Source of the DNA: Methylotenera_A sp049687015
GTDB lineage: Bacteria; Pseudomonadota; Gammaproteobacteria; Burkholderiales; Methylophilaceae
Direction: 5' to 3'
DNA length: 64,000 nucleotides
Assembly (NCBI GenBank): GCA_049687015.1
Contig: JBAVIP010000012.1
Span: 1-64,000 of the forward strand
The position numbers were made by a program, and so were the translations under genes. The number at the start of each line of letters is the position of its first letter. The first letter of the stretch is position 1. The notes under the pieces were generated by a model. It had not been told where the DNA came from. It ran no database searches and saw only the letters and a list, made by a program, of their open reading frames with translations. This document shows positions 15,990 through 24,601 of this stretch, one piece after another.

Positions 15990-17927
15990 ATGTCGAATAA
16001 ATCAGCATTAACTCAAATTTTTAAGTCAGATGGCGCTTTGGCTAACGCAATAGAGGGCTTTTCGGAGCGTGCGCAGCAGCTTGAAATGGCCTTGGCGATC
16101 GAGGCTGCCATTAAAGGTAACAAACAACTGGTGGCCGAGGCTGGCACCGGCACCGGCAAAACCTTTGCTTATTTAGTGCCGGCACTGCTCTCGGGTGGCA
16201 AGGTGATTATTTCTACCGGCACTAAAACCCTGCAGGACCAGCTGTTCAACCGCGATTTGCCCAATGTGCGCGACGCCCTGAAAGTGCCGGTAACTGTGGC
16301 CATGCTGAAAGGCCGCGCCAATTATGTGTGCCATTATCATTTAGAAAATGCCATGCAAAGCGGCCGCTTTGCTTCGCGCGAAGACGCCAAATATGTGCAT
16401 TTGATTAAAAACTTTGCGGAAAACAGCAAAACGGGCGACAAGGCGGAACTTACAGACGTGCCGGAAAACGCGACGATCTGGCTCAATGTGACGTCCACGC
16501 GTGACAATTGCTTGGGACAGGATTGCAGCTTCTATAAAGACTGTTTTGTGATGGAGGCGCGTAAAAAGGCGCTGGCAGCTGATGTTGTCGTCGTGAATCA
16601 CCACCTGTTTTTTGCCGATGTGATGCTGCGCGATGAGGGCGTGGCAGAGTTGCTGCCCAGTGCCAATACGGTGATTTTTGATGAAGCGCATCAATTGCCC
16701 GAAGTCGCGGGTTTGTTTTTTGGCGAGGATATTTCTACCAGCCAGCTGATGGAACTGGCGCGTGACGCTAGCATCGCGCACTTAAGTCTGGCCAAGGATT
16801 GTGTGGCTTTGGGCGAGGCCATTCCCAAGCTGGAAAAAGCCTGCAAAGACTTCAGGCTGATTTTTGCTTACGAAGGTTCGCGTTTGCCGGTGCAAAAGGC
16901 ATTAGCGCTTAAAGGTTTTGATGCCGCCTTTAGCGATATGCAGGCCATGTTAAGTGAGCTCACAAAAGTGCTGGAAAGCCAGGCGGCGCGCGACCCTGGC
17001 CTGGAAAAGTGCTGGCAACGTGGCGAGGCTTTAGGTGAGCAATTAGATCATTGGATTAAAGCACAAAACGCCAATTTGGTACGCTGGGTAGAAGTGTTCA
17101 CGCAATCAGTCCAGCTACACGCCACGCCGCTTAGCGTGGCGGATAGTTTTGGCAAGCAGCTTAGCGCACAGCCGCGGGCATGGATTTTCACCTCGGCTAC
17201 ACTCGCCGTGAAAAGCGACTTCAGCCACTACATGGCGCAAATGGGCCTGCATGCGGCCGAGACAGGCTTTTGGGAAAGCCCGTTCGATTACGATAATCAA
17301 GCGCTTTTATACGCACCGCAAAACATGCCAGACCCAAACACCAGCGCCTATAATGCCGCGGTGGCGGCTGTGAGTTTGCCCGTCATCCAAGCCAGTCAAG
17401 GCCGTGCCTTTGTGTTGTGCACCTCGCTCAAAGCCATGCGCGAAATCCATGCGCTACTGAAAGAAGTATTTGCCACCAATGGTATGGAATACCCGCTGTT
17501 ATTGCAGGGCGAAAGCACGCGTAGCGAACTGCTGGACCGCTTTCGCACGCATGGCAACGCGGTGCTGGTGGGCAGCCAGAGCTTTTGGGAAGGCGTGGAC
17601 GTGCGCGGCGAAGCGCTAAGTGTGGTGATTATCGACAAACTGCCATTCGCCCCGCCTGACGACCCCGTGCTTTCTGCGCGCATTGATAAAATGAATACTG
17701 AGGGTAAAAACGCGTTTATGGAATATCAACTACCTTACTCGGTGATTACCCTAAAACAAGGCGCAGGGCGGCTAATACGCGATGAAAAAGACCGCGGAGT
17801 GTTAATGATTTGCGACCCGCGCCTGATTACCAAACCCTACGGAAAGCGCATCTGGCAAAGCCTGCCACCATTTAAGCGCACCAAGGAATTGGTGGACGTG
17901 GAAGCGTTTTTCGATGCGAAGTTGTAA
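15990..17927 (+). CDS. DinG/YoaA-family ATP-dependent DNA helicase
   Basis: A 645-residue XPD-like 5'-3' helicase. In order: Q motif and Walker A AEAGTGTGKTFAYLVPALL (about residue 50), motif Ia ISTGTKTLQDQL, four Fe-S cysteines (NYVCHYH, CLGQDCSFYKDC at about 111-184), DEAH box VIFDEAHQLPEVA (about 228), motif III TSATL, motif V GSQSFWEGVDVRGE and motif VI LKQGAGRLIRDEKDRGVL. The Fe-S cluster and length fit YoaA/DinG rather than RecQ. It probably resolves D-loops, R-loops or damaged replication intermediates. It is a single-gene unit with no near neighbour on the strand except the downstream lipoprotein. Confidence 0.95.
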   Translation: MSNKSALTQIFKSDGALANAIEGFSERAQQLEMALAIEAAIKGNKQLVAEAGTGTGKTFAYLVPALLSGGKVIISTGTKTLQDQLFNRDLPNVRDALKVPVTVAMLKGRANYVCHYHLENAMQSGRFASREDAKYVHLIKNFAENSKTGDKAELTDVPENATIWLNVTSTRDNCLGQDCSFYKDCFVMEARKKALAADVVVVNHHLFFADVMLRDEGVAELLPSANTVIFDEAHQLPEVAGLFFGEDISTSQLMELARDASIAHLSLAKDCVALGEAIPKLEKACKDFRLIFAYEGSRLPVQKALALKGFDAAFSDMQAMLSELTKVLESQAARDPGLEKCWQRGEALGEQLDHWIKAQNANLVRWVEVFTQSVQLHATPLSVADSFGKQLSAQPRAWIFTSATLAVKSDFSHYMAQMGLHAAETGFWESPFDYDNQALLYAPQNMPDPNTSAYNAAVAAVSLPVIQASQGRAFVLCTSLKAMREIHALLKEVFATNGMEYPLLLQGESTRSELLDRFRTHGNAVLVGSQSFWEGVDVRGEALSVVIIDKLPFAPPDDPVLSARIDKMNTEGKNAFMEYQLPYSVITLKQGAGRLIRDEKDRGVLMICDPRLITKPYGKRIWQSLPPFKRTKELVDVEAFFDAKL

Positions 17928-17985
17928 GAAATAGCCAATCGTTTTATACTTTACTGGTTAAATCCTTTGATAATAAGAAGAGACC

Positions 17986-19335
17986 ATGATTAAAAAACTA
18001 TGTTTATCTATTACCGTTGTTAGCTTCATCGGCTGCACGGGCAATCCCACGGTATCCTCCATCAAGCCATTTGACAAGCAAAGAGTCTATGATATTCCGG
18101 GTGATAAAATTATCGATCAGTTGGGGAAAGCACTTCCTAATTTTTTATTGTCCACTTCTTCTACAGCCACTAAATTAAATGTTGAGCGTGATGAAACTGG
18201 CGTGGGGCTGATTATTACGCAGTATAAACCTAAGGACGATAGTTTTACCGAATGCTATGTTCCAAACGGTGGTGGTTTGATGAACAGAAAAAATGGTTTA
18301 AATTACGGCATAATTGCGATTGTGCTAACCCCTGGACAAAAAGGGACGACTGTGCAAATTAAAAGTACTTTTAATGAAAACCGTTCCGTGGAGGTGCCAG
18401 GTAAGGTGATTGGTCATGTGTCCACCGCTTATGGCGGCGGCACTCTTCGTGGCCCCAATGAAACTGCTAATATAGGCTCGAGTTGTTATTCAACAGGTAT
18501 TATTGAACGTTCCATTTTTGATATGATTCAAACCAAAACTTCGGGCGCTGGTAAGGCTGATGCCAGTCTTGACGAAGCCTTGGTGGCGGATGACAGTTTT
18601 TGGTTCCTGCCAGAATATCAAAAAAGGTATATGGAGAGTGCGCGTGGAAAAGGTGAGGCTCATTTCAAGGATCTCGTCAAAAGCATAATGAAACCAAAAT
18701 ATGATTTTAATTTTTCTGCCAATGATGCGAACAGTTTAGGCATGATGTATGCCGAAGGGGTCATGGTGCCCAAAAATTACGCTACCGCATTTAAATTATT
18801 TGAAAAGGGTGCAACGACTCGAAGTGTAGGGCAGTCAGATGGAACGGTTGCATGTAGTCATAATCTTGGCTTTATGTATGAAAAAGGGATTGGCACAGCT
18901 AAAAACGATACCAAAGCTTTAGATCTGTATCAACAGACACAAAATTACGCACGAGGACAAAACAAACTAGGCTATTTGTACGCAAAGGGCTTGTTAGGCC
19001 TTAAAAAGGATGAAGCCAAAGCAGCCAAGCTATTTACACAAGTAGTAGCCGAAGGTCAAGGACGCGATGATAAAAGTTATTTTATAGCACTACGTAATTT
19101 GGGGTATATGTACGCAAATGGGCTGGGGGCAAAAAAGAATGATGTTGCCGCCTATACATGCTATAGAAAGGTTGCGTTAGGTGATAGTGATGCAAAAGCA
19201 CAAAAAGCCGCTGATGTTATTCGAGCAAGAATGACAGATAAACAAATCCAGGAAACCAATGAGTTTCTGAAAGGCGATGAATATTTTGCAAATAAATATT
19301 TTAATGCTTACCTTGAAAAGAGTCTTTATTTGTAA
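17986..19335 (+). CDS. Sel1-repeat lipoprotein
   Basis: A 449-residue predicted lipoprotein (signal MIKKLCLSITVVSFIGC, lipobox FIGC). The first half (30-215) is a unique beta-rich domain with no family I know. The second half has four Sel1-like repeats of about 36 residues starting near 242: SLGMMYAEGVMVPKNYATAF, NLGFMYEKGIGTAKNDTKAL, KLGYLYAKGLLGLKKDEAKA and NLGYMYANGLGAKKNDVAAY. Such repeats bind partner proteins or peptidoglycan enzymes. Codon use is AT-richer than that of its neighbours. A TATACT with weak surroundings lies about 40 bases upstream. Confidence 0.85.
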   Translation: MIKKLCLSITVVSFIGCTGNPTVSSIKPFDKQRVYDIPGDKIIDQLGKALPNFLLSTSSTATKLNVERDETGVGLIITQYKPKDDSFTECYVPNGGGLMNRKNGLNYGIIAIVLTPGQKGTTVQIKSTFNENRSVEVPGKVIGHVSTAYGGGTLRGPNETANIGSSCYSTGIIERSIFDMIQTKTSGAGKADASLDEALVADDSFWFLPEYQKRYMESARGKGEAHFKDLVKSIMKPKYDFNFSANDANSLGMMYAEGVMVPKNYATAFKLFEKGATTRSVGQSDGTVACSHNLGFMYEKGIGTAKNDTKALDLYQQTQNYARGQNKLGYLYAKGLLGLKKDEAKAAKLFTQVVAEGQGRDDKSYFIALRNLGYMYANGLGAKKNDVAAYTCYRKVALGDSDAKAQKAADVIRARMTDKQIQETNEFLKGDEYFANKYFNAYLEKSLYL

Positions 19336-19387
19336 ATGCGTTCACCGCCTATTTTGCTGCAGCAATAGAATAGAAAAATTAGCCGCA

Positions 19388-19422
19388 TATGGAACTTGCA
19401 ACAGTAAGTTGCAAGTTCCATA
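19388..19422. repeat. Perfect 15-bp inverted repeat, intergenic
   Basis: Positions 19388-19402 and 19408-19422 are perfect reverse complements (TATGGAACTTGCAAC and its mate) around the loop AGTAA. No T run follows on either strand, so this is not a standard terminator. It lies between the Sel1 lipoprotein and arfB. Confidence 0.75.
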
Positions 19423-19496
19423 AAAACGCATAACAAAAAAATCTTCAAAGGCCAATAGATTTATTGGCTAAAAACGCTTTTGCCTATATATCAATA

Positions 19497-19898
19497 ATGC
19501 TTATTCTTATTCCCGAAACTGAATACGAACTCACCGCTATCCGCGCGCAGGGCGCGGGTGGGCAGAACGTGAATAAGGTTTCCAGCGCGATTCATTTGCG
19601 GTTTGATATTAACGCTTCATCGTTAAACGATTGGTTGAAAGCGCGCTTAATCAATAGCAAAGATAATCGCATCACCGATGAAGGTGTGCTGATTCTTAAA
19701 GCCCAGCAATACCGCACACAAGAGGCGAATAAACGGGATGCAATTAAACGCCTGCATGAGATTGTGAATGCCGCCAACCATGTTAAACCCATGCGCTACG
19801 CCACCAAACCGAGTTATGGATCAAAACAACGACGGTTAGAAAGTAAAGTTCAAAGAGGCAAAATAAAGCAATTACGTGGCAAAATAGCGAGTGATTGA
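19497..19898 (+). CDS. arfB: Ribosome-rescue peptidyl-tRNA hydrolase ArfB
   Basis: A 133-residue release-factor-like protein that frees stalled ribosomes by hydrolysing peptidyl-tRNA. The catalytic GGQ lies in RAQGAGGQNVNKVSSAIHLRF (about residue 22). The basic C-terminal tail that enters the empty mRNA channel is present (KPSYGSKQRRLESKVQRGKIKQLRGK). Length fits ArfB/YaeJ. I placed the start at ATG 19497 (MLILIPETEYEL); an in-frame TTG 11 codons upstream is unlikely. No clear ribosome site was seen. Confidence 0.94.
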   Translation: MLILIPETEYELTAIRAQGAGGQNVNKVSSAIHLRFDINASSLNDWLKARLINSKDNRITDEGVLILKAQQYRTQEANKRDAIKRLHEIVNAANHVKPMRYATKPSYGSKQRRLESKVQRGKIKQLRGKIASD

Positions 19899-19978
19899 TT
19901 CTACACGATGTTCAGAATGACGGGGTGGTTGATAGTAAGGATTATCCATTGAAACAATCACTTAAAAAATGAATTAAT

Positions 19979-20668
19979 ATGAATTTACTTAGTTTAGACA
20001 CCTCTACCGAATTTTTATCGCTCGCTCTACAAGTGGGCGATAAGTCATTCTCGCACTACCAAAACGTCGGCCAAACCGCATCGCAGCTTATTTTGCCGCA
20101 AATTCAGGCTTTGCTAGATTCAGCAAATATTATCTTAAATGATTTAAATGGTATTGCGTTTGGCGCAGGCCCTGGCTCGTTTACTGGTGTGCGTATTGCC
20201 TGTGGTGTGGCTCAGGGCTTGGGTTTTGGCGCCAATCTGCCTGTGGCAGGCATTAATACTTTAATGGCGTTGGCAGAGGCGAGTGGTAAAGATAAAGTTA
20301 TCGCGTGTCTGGATGCGCGCATGGGCGAGATTTATCATGCAGCTTTTGAAAAAATAAATGGTGAATGGGTTGAGCGAAGCACCACAAAAGTATGTAAGCC
20401 AGAAGCCGCACCAGTGCTGGAGAGTGGCGAATGGGTTGGCGCAGGCAGCGGTTGGGCGGTGTATGGTGAAGTGTTAAGTAAAATTTATGCAAAAAATTTA
20501 AGTCAAATATTACCAAATATCACACCAACGGCAGAAGCTATTTTGCAACTGGCGCTGCCAACTTTTGCAGCAGGCAGTGCCCACCCAGCCAGCGAGGCTG
20601 CGCCAATTTACATTCGTAACCGCATTGCTTTGACTTCACAAGAGCGCGAGCAAGGACAGCGTTTATGA
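19979..20668 (+). CDS. tsaB: tRNA threonylcarbamoyladenosine protein TsaB
   Basis: A 229-residue ASKHA-fold protein that works with TsaC/TsaD/TsaE to make t6A at position 37 of ANN-decoding tRNAs. The N-terminal LLSLDTSTEFLSLAL, the GIAFGAGPGSFTGVRIACGVAQGL motif (about 60-80) and DARMGEIYHAAF are diagnostic. It is the first of three overlapping genes (tsaB-rimI-udg, each joined by ATGA), the common beta/gammaproteobacterial order. Confidence 0.96.
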   Translation: MNLLSLDTSTEFLSLALQVGDKSFSHYQNVGQTASQLILPQIQALLDSANIILNDLNGIAFGAGPGSFTGVRIACGVAQGLGFGANLPVAGINTLMALAEASGKDKVIACLDARMGEIYHAAFEKINGEWVERSTTKVCKPEAAPVLESGEWVGAGSGWAVYGEVLSKIYAKNLSQILPNITPTAEAILQLALPTFAAGSAHPASEAAPIYIRNRIALTSQEREQGQRL

Positions 20669-21126
20669 GCGCAATGTTAAAGCCGCAATACCAGCTACGC
20701 CCCATGCAAATGGACGATTTGGACGCGATTATGCAAATCGAGCCCACCATTTATTCACACCCGTGGACGCGCGGCAATTTCAGCGATTCGCTCAATTCGG
20801 GCTATAGTGCTTGGGTGTTGGAAAGCGGCGGCGAAATCATTGGTTACACGCTCATGATGCTGGTAATGGATGAAGCGCATCTGCTCAATTTGAGTATCGC
20901 CAAACCCCAGCAAAAACAAGGCTTGGGGCGTTATTTATTGGAGCATATGATAGACAAAGCCAAACAATACAAAGCCACTAATATGTTTTTAGAGGTGCGC
21001 CCCAGTAATGTTTCGGCGATTGCGCTCTATGAAAACTTGGGCTTTTGTGAAATGGCAGTACGGCGTGGTTATTACCCTGCAGCACATGGGCGTGAAGATG
21101 CGGTGTTAATGGGCTTGGCATTATGA
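20665..21126 (+). CDS. rimI: Ribosomal protein S18 alanine N-acetyltransferase
   Basis: A 153-residue GNAT acetyltransferase that acetylates the N-terminal alanine of ribosomal protein S18. Visible are YSHPWTRGNFSDSLNSGYSAW, the acetyl-CoA loop IAKPQQKQGLGRYLLEHMI (Q/R-x-x-G-x-G/A near residue 85) and EVRPSNVSAIALYENLGFCEMAVRRGYYP. ATGA overlaps join it to tsaB and to the glycosylase gene, so this is a translationally coupled operon. Confidence 0.95.
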   Translation: MSAMLKPQYQLRPMQMDDLDAIMQIEPTIYSHPWTRGNFSDSLNSGYSAWVLESGGEIIGYTLMMLVMDEAHLLNLSIAKPQQKQGLGRYLLEHMIDKAKQYKATNMFLEVRPSNVSAIALYENLGFCEMAVRRGYYPAAHGREDAVLMGLAL

Positions 21127-21836
21127 TGACTAGAGAAGAGATATTACGCGAGCTGGAACTGTTGCCAATTTGGAAGCGGCGCACTCAGCCTGCGCCTATA
21201 GAAAAACATGAAAAAACAATCGGCCTGCAAGCCGCTCTGGTATTGCCTCCCAGAGCATCGGTTGAAAGCATGGATTGGCAAGCTTTAAAAGCTTGTGTTA
21301 AGGATTGTCAGGCATGCGGACTTGCCAAAACGCGTACGCAAACGGTGTTTGGCGTTGGGGATGAAAATGCGGATTGGCTGTTCGTCGGCGAAGCACCAGG
21401 CGCTGAGGAAGACAAGCACGGCGAGCCGTTCGTGGGCCAGGCGGGCAAACTGCTGGACAACATGCTGTCAGCGATTGAACTAAAGCGAGGAGAGAATGTA
21501 TATATTGCCAATGTATTGAAATGCCGCCCGCCGGAAAATCGCGATCCGCACAGTGAGGAAGTTATTCAATGCGAGCCTTATTTGAAGCGCCAAGTGGAAC
21601 TAATCAAGCCAAAGTTAATTATTGCCTTAGGTAAGTTTGCCGCGCAAACCCTGCTGAACTCGGATGCCACGGTCACCAGCCTGCGTGGTAAATTACACCA
21701 TTATTATGGCGTACCAGTGATTGTGACGTATCATCCTGCTTATTTGCTGCGAAACCTGGCGGATAAAGCCAAAGCATGGGATGATTTATGTTTGGCGAAA
21801 TCGACCATGGCCAAAATGAGCGAATCGGGCTTGTAA
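21123..21836 (+). CDS. Family-4 uracil-DNA glycosylase (Fe-S)
   Basis: A 237-residue enzyme that excises uracil from DNA. Family-4 signs are the Fe-S cysteines (KDCQACGLAKTRTQTVFG, two of them about 60-63, NVLKCRPPENRDP), the active-site motif VGEAPGAEEDKHGEPFVGQAG (about 92) and the HPAYLLRN loop in VTYHPAYLLRN. It is the last gene of the tsaB-rimI operon. The first 60 residues are variable and Pro/Arg-rich (LPIWKRRTQPAPIEKHEK). Confidence 0.93.
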   Translation: MMTREEILRELELLPIWKRRTQPAPIEKHEKTIGLQAALVLPPRASVESMDWQALKACVKDCQACGLAKTRTQTVFGVGDENADWLFVGEAPGAEEDKHGEPFVGQAGKLLDNMLSAIELKRGENVYIANVLKCRPPENRDPHSEEVIQCEPYLKRQVELIKPKLIIALGKFAAQTLLNSDATVTSLRGKLHHYYGVPVIVTYHPAYLLRNLADKAKAWDDLCLAKSTMAKMSESGL

Positions 21837-21910
21837 TCGAACAAATGAACGCAATATACTTAAGTGTGTATAACTACAAGTATGCTCAACTTTTCTTTTA
21901 AAGGAAAACC

Positions 21911-22510
21911 ATGAAAAATTTAATTTCTAAGATTGCAATGATATCTTTAGCGCTGGCTTTAACTGGCTGCGGCTATAACAAATTTCAGAGCCTGGATGAG
22001 GAAGCAAAGGCCAGCTGGTCTGAAGTGCTGAACCAGTACCAGCGCCGTGCCGATTTGGTGCCTAACTTGGTGGAAACAGTTAAAGGCTATGCCGCGCATG
22101 AAAAAGAAGTGCTGACAGAAGTTTCGAACGCGCGCAGCAAAGTGGGCAGCATGCAGGTGACGCCAGAGGTGCTGAACGACCCAGAGGCGTTTGCCAAGTT
22201 TCAGGCCGCACAAGGACAGTTAACCAGCGCATTATCCCGCTTGATGGCCGTGGCTGAAAACTACCCAAATCTTAAGGCGGATCAGGGATTTAGAGATTTA
22301 CAAGCGCAATTGGAAGGCACCGAAAATCGCGTGACAGTGGCGCGTAACCGCTATATTGAAACGATTAAAGATTACAACGTGGCCGTGCGTTCTTTCCCAG
22401 AGAACCTGACCGCGATGATGTTTGGCTACAAAGCCAAGCCCTCGTTTACTGTTGAAAACGAAAAAGCGATTTCCACCGCGCCGAAAGTAGAGTTTGGCGA
22501 TAAGAAATAA
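21911..22510 (+). CDS. LemA family lipoprotein
   Basis: A 199-residue LemA-family protein. The signal region MKNLISKIAMISLALALTGC ends in the lipobox LTGC, then the family's FQSLDEEAKASWSEVLNQYQRRADLVPNLVETVKGYAAHEKEVL and the coiled-coil helices to PEVLNDPEAFAKFQAAQGQLTSALSRLMAVAENYPNLKAD, with RNRYIETIKDYNVAVRSFPENL near the end. It is the first gene of an apparent four-gene operon with two TPM-domain proteins and a Cys-peptidase-like protein. LemA partners with TPM proteins in many bacteria, possibly in envelope stress. Confidence 0.95.
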   Translation: MKNLISKIAMISLALALTGCGYNKFQSLDEEAKASWSEVLNQYQRRADLVPNLVETVKGYAAHEKEVLTEVSNARSKVGSMQVTPEVLNDPEAFAKFQAAQGQLTSALSRLMAVAENYPNLKADQGFRDLQAQLEGTENRVTVARNRYIETIKDYNVAVRSFPENLTAMMFGYKAKPSFTVENEKAISTAPKVEFGDKK

Positions 22511-22529
22511 TTTGGATTTTAGTTAACAC

Positions 22530-23402
22530 GTGTTTTCAACATTCAAAGCTGGTTTATGTGCGCTAGGCTTGATGCTGTTTTTGGCATCAGGCTTTGCGCA
22601 TGCGGCGCTTGTTGAAATTCCTGCGCTTAACAAGCGCGTTACCGATTTAACCCACACACTTTCACAATCACAACAAGCGCAGCTAGAAGATAAGCTTGCG
22701 GCGTTTGAGCGAAAAAAAGGCAGCCAGATCGCGCTGCTCATCGTCCCTACCACCCAGCCGGAAGACATTGCACAATACTCGATCCGCGCGGTAGAAAAGT
22801 GGAAACTCGGTCGTAAAAAAGTCGATGATGGCTTGCTTATCCTGGTGGCAAAGGATGACCGTAAAATCCGCATCGAAGTTGGTTACGGCTTGGAGGGCGC
22901 GATTCCAGATTTAACTGCAAAGCGCGTGATTTCTGAGGTTATTGCACCCAAGTTCAAGCAGGGCGATTTTTATGGCGGCCTGGATGCGGGTGTAGATAGG
23001 CTGATTGGGCTTGTGGGTGGCGAGCCGCTGCCAGAGCCAGGCAGCCCTGCGTTTAACGGAAAGTCCCTAGAAAACTTGCTGCCAATGTTGCTGTTTGGAG
23101 CTTTAATTACAGGACTGTTTTTACGCAGTATGTTGGGCACTTTTTTTGGCAGCGCCCTTAATGGCGGGCTGGTTGGCGGCGTGGTCTGGCTGCTGGGTGT
23201 GGCTCTGGGCGGTGCTGCTATCTTTGGCGTGATTGCCTTCTTTATTACCATGATGATGGGCGGGCGCGGCATTAACGGCTATAGCGGACGTTCTGGCGGA
23301 TATGGCGGCGGTTACGGTGGTGGCGGGTTTGATGGTAGCAGAGGCGGATTCGGTGGTGGTGGTGGCGGTTTTGGCGGCGGCGGGGCTTCTGGAGATTGGT
23401 AA
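22530..23402 (+). CDS. TPM-domain membrane protein, glycine-rich tail
   Basis: A 290-residue protein with a signal peptide (ALGLMLFLASGFAHA), a TPM domain at about 27-165 (ALNKRVTDLTHTLSQSQQAQLEDKLAAFERKKGSQIALLIVPTT), two membrane segments around 185-245, and a Gly/Ser/Phe/Tyr-rich tail from about 248 (SGGYGGGYGGGGFDGS...) ending GASGDW. This architecture (YgcG type) is typical next to LemA. The start is a GTG. Its stop overlaps the next start by one base. Confidence 0.93.
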   Translation: MFSTFKAGLCALGLMLFLASGFAHAALVEIPALNKRVTDLTHTLSQSQQAQLEDKLAAFERKKGSQIALLIVPTTQPEDIAQYSIRAVEKWKLGRKKVDDGLLILVAKDDRKIRIEVGYGLEGAIPDLTAKRVISEVIAPKFKQGDFYGGLDAGVDRLIGLVGGEPLPEPGSPAFNGKSLENLLPMLLFGALITGLFLRSMLGTFFGSALNGGLVGGVVWLLGVALGGAAIFGVIAFFITMMMGGRGINGYSGRSGGYGGGYGGGGFDGSRGGFGGGGGGFGGGGASGDW

Positions 23403-23911
23403 TGAAACGACAAAACCCTATAGTCCGTTTTTTTAAACACATGTTCAGTAACCCTTGGCAGGTGAATCGCCATTTTTCGGCGATTGCATTGCACGAAATA
23501 GAAAAAGCCATTACTGCGAGCGAGAAAAAACACGCCGGTGAAATTCGTTTTGTAGTAGAAGCAGGCTTGCATCCGCTGGAAATTTTATACAAAAAAACGC
23601 CTAAACAAAGAGCGATTGAGTTATTCGGGCGTTTGAATATTTGGGATACCGAACACAACAATGGCGTGTTGATTTATTTATTGTTAGTAGATAGAGACGT
23701 GGAAATTGTGGGCGACAGAGGAATTGACAGGTATATTGGTCACGCTGGCTGGGAGGAAATATGCCGCGAGATGGAACTGTTGTTTAGAAAAGGCGAGTTT
23801 GAAGCTGGCGTTTTACACGGCATTGAAAAAATCAGCGCAGTTCTAGAAAAGCATTTTCCCTTAACTGGCGTGAGCCTTAATGAAGTTTCTAACAAACCTC
23901 TTATTCTCTAG
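23402..23911 (+). CDS. TPM-domain protein, second copy
   Basis: A 169-residue cytoplasmic or membrane-associated TPM-domain protein without the glycine tail. Typical are FSAIALHEIEKAITASEKKHAGEIRFVVEAGLHPLE, RAIELFGRLNIWDTEHNNGVLIYLLLVDRDVEIVGDRGI and GWEEICREMELLFRKGEFEAGVLHGIEKISAVL. The ATG at 23402 overlaps the previous stop. A TTG two codons earlier is in frame but needless. It extends the LemA operon. Confidence 0.9.
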   Translation: MKRQNPIVRFFKHMFSNPWQVNRHFSAIALHEIEKAITASEKKHAGEIRFVVEAGLHPLEILYKKTPKQRAIELFGRLNIWDTEHNNGVLIYLLLVDRDVEIVGDRGIDRYIGHAGWEEICREMELLFRKGEFEAGVLHGIEKISAVLEKHFPLTGVSLNEVSNKPLIL

Positions 23912-24536
23912 TGTTTTTGTTTTGTGTTTCAATTCATCAACGCATGCAGCGTTGGTGGATATGACGCGTATTTTTCATCAAACGCCACAATTAAATCAGT
24001 TTGAAATATGCCAGGGCGGCGGCTGTGCTGAGATTTCAAAAACTTTTCTCACAGAGTCGGAGTGGGATGCCGTGGCAAGAATATTTAATAATCCGGCTAA
24101 AAATGCAGAAGAAGAACGCAAAAAAATCGCCCAGGCGATTGGCGTGCTGGAAGGCTTGGTTGGGCGTAAAGTAGGCACCTCTGCTGACCGTGCAGGTACG
24201 TTTGATAATGCCGGTTATCCAGGTCAGCAAGATTGCAATGACGAGGCGATTAACTCGACCACTTATATGCGATTGTTAAAGCAGCGAGGTTTCATGCCTT
24301 TGCACGAGATTGAAGATACACGTACAAGAGATTTCTTTTTTACCGGCTGGCCGCATAGCACGGCGGTGATTCATGAAATTAAAACTGGCGATAGATACGC
24401 GGTAGATAGCTGGTTTTATGATAACGGTCACGCTGCCACCATTGTGCCTTTTTCTATGTGGAAATCAGGCTACAAGCCGGACGATAGCCCTGTTGGAAAA
24501 GCGCGAACTACAAAAGCTTCTAATCCACAAAAGTAA
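23880..24536 (+). CDS. Secreted protein with papain-like triad, unknown function
   Basis: A 218-residue protein with a signal peptide (MKFLTNLLFSSVFVLCFNSSTHA). I do not recognise a named family. Three conserved-looking spots sit in the order expected of a transglutaminase/papain-like fold: Cys119 in QQDCNDEAINSTTYMRLL, His159 in GWPHSTAVIHEI and Asp176 in YAVDSWFYDNGHAATIVP. A Cys-x4-Cys pair (ICQGGGC, 44-49) lies earlier. Its start overlaps the TPM gene by 32 bases, so it belongs to the LemA/TPM operon. Enzyme activity is inference from spacing only. Confidence 0.8.
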   Translation: MKFLTNLLFSSVFVLCFNSSTHAALVDMTRIFHQTPQLNQFEICQGGGCAEISKTFLTESEWDAVARIFNNPAKNAEEERKKIAQAIGVLEGLVGRKVGTSADRAGTFDNAGYPGQQDCNDEAINSTTYMRLLKQRGFMPLHEIEDTRTRDFFFTGWPHSTAVIHEIKTGDRYAVDSWFYDNGHAATIVPFSMWKSGYKPDDSPVGKARTTKASNPQK

Positions 24537-24541
24537 GTCAA

Positions 24542-24571
24542 TTGCTGACTTAGTATAGGTTTACCTATAAA
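24542..24571 (+). promoter_or_regulatory. Possible proS promoter with operator-like palindrome
   Basis: TTGCTG (24542-24547), 18 bases and TATAAA (24566-24571), about 30 bases before the proS start. A perfect palindrome TATAGGT-TT-ACCTATA (24554-24569) overlaps the -10. It could be an operator or chance. Confidence 0.4.
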
Positions 24572-24601
24572 ATTCGGTTTCCTTTGTAAATAGTCAAATA
24601 A

